This document shows, piece after piece, positions 34,701 through 39,373 of a stretch of DNA of 39,373 nucleotides (positions are counted from its first letter, which is position 1; every line of letters starts with the position of its first letter). The translations under genes were made by a program, and so were the position numbers. Origin of the DNA: JBJHCA01 sp050485785 (GTDB lineage Bacteria; Bacteroidota; Bacteroidia; Chitinophagales; Saprospiraceae). A model generated the notes under the pieces. That model had not been told where the DNA came from, did no database searches, and saw nothing but the letters and a program-made list of their open reading frames with translations. The stretch lies in NCBI GenBank assembly GCA_050485785.1, contig JBJHCA010000023.1, forward strand, positions 1-39,373. The letters are read 5' to 3'.

Positions 34701-37700
34701 AGTACGGAACACCGTTCACTTCCTGACCCGGGCACACCATGTAATACAGTTCCGTTGTTGGAGCAGCCAGTACATTTACCTGAACAATCACGAGGCTGTC
34801 GCAACCATGTTCCGTGGTCTGGAGCGTATCTGTATAGCTGAATGGCTCGAAAACGGGGACTCCGTTAATGGTATCACCGGGACATACAACTATTTCCAGG
34901 TATGTGAATTCTGGCTGAATAATGTGTATCAGCACAGAAACGATACTGTCAGAACAATTATCCGAGGCAGTGAGTGTATCGATCAGCAGGGTATCCGCAG
35001 TATACACTTCTCCATTATAGCTATCTCCGGCACAGATGAAATACTCAAAAATGGAGCCGACGGTCATTACCGGGGTGACGTGTACGGTTACGGTAAGAAT
35101 AGTATCGCATTCACCGTTAAGCCCTTCAAAAGTATAGAGCCAGGTGGACAAGTGGTGGCTCATGTCCAGAATTACACCATCGTATTCATCGCCTTCGCAG
35201 AAGTAAAGCGTATCGAAAAGGTAGGTGTAGTCGAATACGAAAATGAAGACTGTAACCGTAGTATCCGGATCGAATTCACCAAGACCCGGCAATACATAGC
35301 TGAAGCTGGTATCGCTTTCATAAGCCACACCTTCGTAGGTATCTTCAGGACAAAGATTGACAATGATTACCGAATCAAGCGGGTAAACCACTTCAAGAAT
35401 AAGCACGATTACGCTATCGCAACCATGTTCAGTGAGCAGGCTGTCGACATAAACCCCCGGCGAATCGAGATCCTGCCCGGCAAACGGATAAGTCTGACCG
35501 GCATGAATGATAGCCCAGATTGAATCGAGGTATGACTGGCTGAATACGACATGTTCGAAGAAGTAGGTATAGCAATTGAACTCATTGATCACAGAATCCA
35601 CCAGGAACAATCCGGTATCCTGTGGCACGCATGTATATACCGTTTCATAAACGTAATTGGGGAAGAATACCTCGATATCAACATGCATAATGACATCAAT
35701 ACAACCCTGCGGCCCGTAGAATGTGTCGATAAATGAAGTGTCATTGAGCCAAACCACACCCAGTAATGTATCACCCAGGCAAAGTGTTTCAGCAATGAAA
35801 ACCTCTGTGAAGTGAATGACCTCAATGACGTAAGTCACTGTTGAGTCGCAACCATGTACTGTCTGGTACAGATGGGATACCAGGGTATCATTATCAGGCA
35901 CAAAGCCAAATATTTCCTCACCGGCACAGATCAGGGTATCTACCTGAGTCTCAACATGCGGATTCACCGTAATATGAGTGATCACCACAGAATCACAACC
36001 GAACGAGCTACTCAGTGTATCCACCAAAGTGGTATCGGAGGAGACGTTGAATCCGAATATCCAATCACCTTCACACACACTGAGTTCAAACTCCTGCTCG
36101 ATGATGCTGTTAACCTGCACCTGATATTCAACCACAGAATCGCAGCCAAACTGATTGACCAATGTGTCGACCAATACGGTATCTGCGTTGAGCACAATGC
36201 CGTTGAACATCTGGCCTTCACATATTTCTACAGGCTGAATTACATAATGCTCAGGCAGTACGGTAATATGAATGGTGTGGATAAGAGAATCACATCCGTA
36301 CTGATCAGTATAAGTATTGATCATTGAAGTATCGGAAGTAACTACCGAACCCTGGAATACGCTGCCTGTGCATAGTTCAATACTTTCTTCCGTGACCATC
36401 GGTGACGTGTAAACGTAAGTATTGACAATGACATGATCGCAGCTGTCAATACCGGGCACATGAAGCGTATCTGCACCGGCCAGAGACTCTTCACAAACCG
36501 TGAAGTAGTTAAAGGTGGTATCCACCAGTTCGGGCTCGAACGGCACTTGTGTGATGAGCACTGTACCGCAAGGACCACCACCCTGGTTGGCAGGGATAAA
36601 GGTAATGGTAGTATCCGCTTCACTTTCGATACAGGTTGGATTAACCACAATTACGGTATCCACAGGAGCCAGGAGTGTAGTGGTGGTAATTTGTACCACG
36701 GGGCATGCCCATCCCACATCAAAGTACTGTACCACTACCCCAACCAGGGCGGGGTTACAGGTAGTGTTGTTGATATAGAGTACCAGTGAAGTGTCTACGA
36801 ATATGTTGTGCGTAGCAATTAGCAACGGACAGCCAATACTGCTGAAAGTAGTGTCGTAGATAATGGTATCGTTAAACCACAGTTCACCCAGGTAGCTCTG
36901 GCCTTCACAAATGGTGACGGTTGATGAGGTATACTGGACGTTCTGTACAGTTACCGTCCAGTGTGTGATGGAGTCACATCCGGTTTCGAGATTGACTGTA
37001 TCCGAAATGGTTCCGTTTGCCGTCCAAATAATGCCGTAGAATTCATCACCTTCACAGATGGTGGTATCCAGGTTAACCACCACATTGGGGATGATTATAA
37101 TGGCCCAGTGAATCTGTACTGAATCACACGGATAGTTAGCATAAGGATACTGCTCAATGAGTCCTGAATTATTGAACCACGGAATACCGAAGAATTCCTG
37201 GCCGGGGCACAGGTAAACAGTGTCCTGAGAAATCTGCATCTGAAGGATTTGAACATTGTACTGGATATACACACTATCGCAATTGGCCTGACTGTAAAGT
37301 GTATCCATCACTGAACCGGGTTGAGTCCAGGTTTGACCTAAAAACTGGGTTCCCGGGCAAAGCGTTACGGATTCCTGCTGGGTGGCTGGCGGTGTGTATT
37401 CGGCAATGATAATGGTTATGGAATCACAGCCATCCGCAGATGTTCCGGGAATAGTATCTGTAAACAAGTCTTGCGGCGAGCATACCTCTACCCATGAATA
37501 GCCCACGTTCACCAGTTCTTCGTCGAACGGCATCATCAGAATATGAACAATACCGCAGGGTGCCTCTACCGTTGGATCAAGGAAGGTAATAATAGTGTCG
37601 GCTTCTGCTTCTATACATGTCGGGTCGATGATCTGAATAGTGTCCGGCGGCACGTAGATATAGTTGTATATCTCTACCAGGGAGTCACATCCGGAGACAG

Positions 37701-39373
37701 CAGGTATAATGATGATATCAGTTTGTTGCGCCTGGGTCGAGTCACAAACATACTCCGAGAAATAAAGGGTGTCGGCCTGATCGGCAAGAATACTGACCAG
37801 GATATGGTACGAACCGCATAACAGCGTATCCGGGTTAAACAAGGTATCTATGCCAACTTCTGCTGGGAGACAAACCGTAATGGTATCGTAGTGTATAACC
37901 GGGAACTCAACCGTAATGGTAACGTCAAGCACTTCAACCAGGCAACCCTGGGCGTTGTAAACAGAGTCTACAAATGAGGTGTCGGCAAACCAAGGCTGAC
38001 CCAGTAAAATGTCACCTTCACAAAGAGTTATGTCTAAAATATTAACCACATACTCAACTACGGTAACATTGTATACTGTAATAATAGAGTCACATCCAAG
38101 GGAGGCTGCCAGGGTATCCGAAACAGATCCGTTCTGCGTCCAGCCGGTGCCAAAGAACTCATCACCATAGCAAAGCGTGGTATCGATGACCACCAGTTCA
38201 GGCACAAGTACATCGATAATCCAAGTGATCAGCATGGAATCACAATCAATATTGGAGTACGGTATTGATTCAATTACCTGACCATCCGTCTGCCAGATGA
38301 TACCCAAGAACTCTTCACCGGGACACAGCAGAATGTAATCTATTTCCTGATCGGGGCTGTAAATGAAGATGTTGTAAGTAGTTATCAGGCTATCACAACC
38401 ATTTGCCCCCGTGTAGTGGATTACAACAGAAGTATCCTGTGACGGAGTAAATCCAAGCACCTCATCACCTTCACAGATTTCGATTACAGCCGAGTTGGTA
38501 TCCGGAATGCTGACGGTCAGATTCAGTATTGAAATATACAGACATCCGTTGGCATCGGTGAGCGTATCCGTGTAAAGACCCTGCGTCAAAATGAGGTTTC
38601 CATTGAAGTTGAAGGTATCCCCTTCGCAAATATGGGCGTTAATCAGCTCCACATCAGGAGGCAGAATGGAAAGTACAAGTGTAATAATACTGTCGCAGCC
38701 TTCCGCAGTCTGTAGAGTATCCACATAAGTACCCTCTTCACTGATGTCAACACCATTGAAATGATAGGAAACGCCTTCACAAATTTCCACTTCAAGGAAG
38801 CCGGTTAGAGGCGGGGCAACAGTCAGGGTGAGATGGACAAGACTGTCACAACCGTCGGCTGTTATCAACTCCGCAGTATAAATACCGGGCTCAGAAAGTT
38901 CTTCACCCTGGAAATTATAGCTGCTGCCATAACAAATGTCCATTGAGTACTCACTCTCAAGTACGGGCAATATGGTTAAGTGCAGGGTTATAATGCTGTC
39001 ACAGCCGGCAACAGTCTCCAACGTATCAGTATAAACACCGCCGGAATCCAATTCCTGTCCAAGGAATGTATAGGTCTGGCCCTGACAGATTTCAACAGCA
39101 TAACTCAATGAATATACAGGATGCACAGTCAATACCAAGGTCAAAATACTGTCGCAACCATTGACTGTCTCCAATGTGTGGGTGTATGTGCCGGACTCGC
39201 TGTATTCAGTTCCGTTAAACTCGAACTGTTCGCCTTCGCATATCTCGGCTTCGATAGTATCGCTGTATACAGGATGTACTATTAAGATCAGTGTTTCAAT
39301 GGAATCACATCCTGCTTGAGTAAAGTGGTTGATGCTGTATTCACCGGCTGCTGTCAAGTCGTTGCCGTAGAAG
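31786..39373 (-). CDS. Giant T9SS-secreted repeat surface protein (N-terminus outside the window)
   Basis: At least 2528 residues; the frame stays open to the right edge, where it reads FYGNDLTAAGEY, part of another repeat, so the real start lies beyond. From the N-terminal side, about 33 units of roughly 51 residues (23 with exact GCDS by my count) pair a Cys-Gly motif (ICEG, LCPG) with a GCDS motif. A second module type is interspersed, with PTCIEAEAD-like sequence. Next come about six SprB-like repeats (SGGMAPYSYVWDNG, YTVTVTDILGC), then a PKD-like domain. The C-terminus is a gliding-motility-associated type B sorting domain (IFIPNVFHPGSDG, VNIYDRWGGWMYH, VYVYWVRVRF). It is probably a surface adhesin or motility filament. 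The regular paired cysteines suggest disulfide-stabilised units. The ligand is unknown. Confidence 0.9.
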   Translation of the reverse strand, partial: FYGNDLTAAGEYSINHFTQAGCDSIETLILIVHPVYSDTIEAEICEGEQFEFNGTEYSESGTYTHTLETVNGCDSILTLVLTVHPVYSLSYAVEICQGQTYTFLGQELDSGGVYTDTLETVAGCDSIITLHLTILPVLESEYSMDICYGSSYNFQGEELSEPGIYTAELITADGCDSLVHLTLTVAPPLTGFLEVEICEGVSYHFNGVDISEEGTYVDTLQTAEGCDSIITLVLSILPPDVELINAHICEGDTFNFNGNLILTQGLYTDTLTDANGCLYISILNLTVSIPDTNSAVIEICEGDEVLGFTPSQDTSVVIHYTGANGCDSLITTYNIFIYSPDQEIDYILLCPGEEFLGIIWQTDGQVIESIPYSNIDCDSMLITWIIDVLVPELVVIDTTLCYGDEFFGTGWTQNGSVSDTLAASLGCDSIITVYNVTVVEYVVNILDITLCEGDILLGQPWFADTSFVDSVYNAQGCLVEVLDVTITVEFPVIHYDTITVCLPAEVGIDTLFNPDTLLCGSYHILVSILADQADTLYFSEYVCDSTQAQQTDIIIIPAVSGCDSLVEIYNYIYVPPDTIQIIDPTCIEAEADTIITFLDPTVEAPCGIVHILMMPFDEELVNVGYSWVEVCSPQDLFTDTIPGTSADGCDSITIIIAEYTPPATQQESVTLCPGTQFLGQTWTQPGSVMDTLYSQANCDSVYIQYNVQILQMQISQDTVYLCPGQEFFGIPWFNNSGLIEQYPYANYPCDSVQIHWAIIIIPNVVVNLDTTICEGDEFYGIIWTANGTISDTVNLETGCDSITHWTVTVQNVQYTSSTVTICEGQSYLGELWFNDTIIYDTTFSSIGCPLLIATHNIFVDTSLVLYINNTTCNPALVGVVVQYFDVGWACPVVQITTTTLLAPVDTVIVVNPTCIESEADTTITFIPANQGGGPCGTVLITQVPFEPELVDTTFNYFTVCEESLAGADTLHVPGIDSCDHVIVNTYVYTSPMVTEESIELCTGSVFQGSVVTSDTSMINTYTDQYGCDSLIHTIHITVLPEHYVIQPVEICEGQMFNGIVLNADTVLVDTLVNQFGCDSVVEYQVQVNSIIEQEFELSVCEGDWIFGFNVSSDTTLVDTLSSSFGCDSVVITHITVNPHVETQVDTLICAGEEIFGFVPDNDTLVSHLYQTVHGCDSTVTYVIEVIHFTEVFIAETLCLGDTLLGVVWLNDTSFIDTFYGPQGCIDVIMHVDIEVFFPNYVYETVYTCVPQDTGLFLVDSVINEFNCYTYFFEHVVFSQSYLDSIWAIIHAGQTYPFAGQDLDSPGVYVDSLLTEHGCDSVIVLILEVVYPLDSVIIVNLCPEDTYEGVAYESDTSFSYVLPGLGEFDPDTTVTVFIFVFDYTYLFDTLYFCEGDEYDGVILDMSHHLSTWLYTFEGLNGECDTILTVTVHVTPVMTVGSIFEYFICAGDSYNGEVYTADTLLIDTLTASDNCSDSIVSVLIHIIQPEFTYLEIVVCPGDTINGVPVFEPFSYTDTLQTTEHGCDSLVIVQVNVLAAPTTELYYMVCPGQEVNGVPYFEQDTAIYLLSTIDGCDSLVIYYIFIAPEYHFENEYTVCAGDEWEGILITQDTSWSDSFISVYGCDSIITTAIIAVDIPVTELELSVCEGEMVNGVPVFWDIILLDTFVSVNGCDSIVSTSVTVLPHSPVTLVDTAICHGSLFNGLPVTVPFTLIDTLTAANGCDSVVHTNVQVLNVYEVSQFFETCIGDEIFGITITGDTSYTTVYNTTAGCDSIVHTLITALYPSASQSVHVFCNQGTLLDMVFVEDTTFTHLFTAANGCDSLHTYIVQVFRDVTITESIYICYGETVWGNVITADTILSQLFTTVNGCDSLVALDITVLPLPNPFIIGNQMVCIDDSVALVANLGYMAYLWNTGETGHLIYVSSPGTYTVTVTDVYGCTGTASYTVNEVGEVVVNVELIIHPATLNTTDGEIMVSASGGMAPYSYVWDNGATGPHITGLEAGIYCVTVTDANGCDAVLCVELEAILPLILQVTHDTLPCYDTIGGVITAAAFGGTKPYMFTVIIGGEVFNIQASEDGEVVVIPVGYQGSYTVIVTDAEGLTVVDVAYVFAPDELIIPLANISVSNIRCVDGVDGTISVTPQGGTPPYSFDWNVPETTDDGLSSTAFNLSEGLVTLLVTDANGCTVEFEHFLAGPGSAPEVEAAGTPVSCYHGADGTAMAAASGGTPGYTYQWNTGQSGAIITGLLPGQYTVTVTDILGCTAEAVALVEDVEPLELTLESIPATCPDRPDGHIIVTGVTGGTDPYLFRIWGMGVFTPDTIFTNLMPGEYTVIVQDANGCEAMANVTVESPVMPQLYITGEDMIDLGDSVLLSATTNMDPIHSWLWTPSNSLNIVDSLNAWASPLTTTLYTLTLWDSSFCQVSATFLLEVQEPRDIFIPNVFHPGSDGANNVWVIYTGGDVELIEEVNIYDRWGGWMYHATNFPPNDPAYGWDGTFNGQPVNPGVYVYWVRVRFINGATALYKGGITVIR
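33740..39373 (-). repeat. Coding tandem repeat array, period about 153 bases
   Basis: GCDS codons recur at near-constant spacing. In the rightmost units the distance is exactly 51 codons three times in succession; inner units vary between about 49 and 55. Nucleotide sequence is diverged between units, so the array is old or under selection for divergence. It is interrupted by a second, longer module at about 37.3-37.9 kb, 36.4-36.8 kb and 35.5-35.7 kb. Confidence 0.85.

Noticed and set aside
33703..36327. Several long plus-strand frames opposite the giant gene (up to 276 codons)
   Set aside because: They are antisense by-products of the repetitive coding strand and show only low-complexity reverse translations of the repeats.
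33740..39373. Regular spacing of short similar strings, considered as a CRISPR array
   Set aside because: The repeats are diverged, lie within one long open frame and encode conserved protein motifs.

Overview
This window looks like a chromosomal segment of a Bacteroidota bacterium. The lineage call rests on several things seen in the sequence. Two proteins carry type IX secretion sorting domains (one type A, one gliding-motility type B). Several genes have TAnnTTTG promoter elements, the Bacteroidota housekeeping -7 type. There are also a DUF4783 protein, an asparaginyl-tRNA synthetase with an internal insertion, an AddAB recombination pair and a mevalonate-pathway diphosphomevalonate decarboxylase. 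A 10-N scaffold gap shows that it is a draft assembly, probably a metagenome bin. I see no insertion sequence, phage gene or CRISPR array.

Layout from left to right. Positions 1-1028 are gene-poor, with one small helix-turn-helix gene that has inverted and direct repeats in front of it. A tRNA-Val(GAC) gene and its terminator follow. Positions 1193-9199 form a leftward three-gene operon: an unusual multi-domain DNA-binding protein (RNAP alpha-CTD-like HhH, HTH and HARE-HTH-like domains), then addA, then addB. The scaffold gap falls inside the first gene and is an artefact; removing it restores one open 666-residue frame.

Positions 9291-13178 hold a leftward biosynthetic operon: a UbiA prenyltransferase, a type III polyketide synthase, a SAM methyltransferase and an FAD oxidoreductase. 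The last three genes are joined by ATGA stop/start overlaps. It probably makes a methylated, oxidised and prenylated resorcinol, pyrone or quinone lipid; the product is not known.

Positions 13399-31710 are mostly housekeeping and cell-envelope genes: an S10 carboxypeptidase, a histidine kinase, metF, a rhodanese, a baeRF-type release-factor relative, asnS, a T9SS-secreted adhesin-like protein, mvaD, a secreted isoaspartyl peptidase/asparaginase, a dihaem cytochrome c, gpmI with a lipoprotein gene, a DUF4783 protein, a four-helix-bundle protein, prfA, lptB and a free-methionine-sulfoxide reductase.

Positions 31786 to the right edge are one giant leftward gene that runs off the window. It is a T9SS-secreted surface protein with about 33 repeats of roughly 51 residues built around Cys-Gly and Gly-Cys-Asp-Ser motifs, then SprB-like repeats, then a gliding-motility-type sorting domain.

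Two kinds of non-coding structure stand out: a dispersed family of small palindromic elements (four copies, all intergenic) and a terminator-like hairpin with no matching gene near 19.4 kb. The best candidates for undescribed biology are the HARE/alpha-CTD protein heading the addAB operon, the type III PKS-UbiA operon with a possibly leaderless transcript, the palindromic repeat family, and the modular architecture of the giant surface protein.
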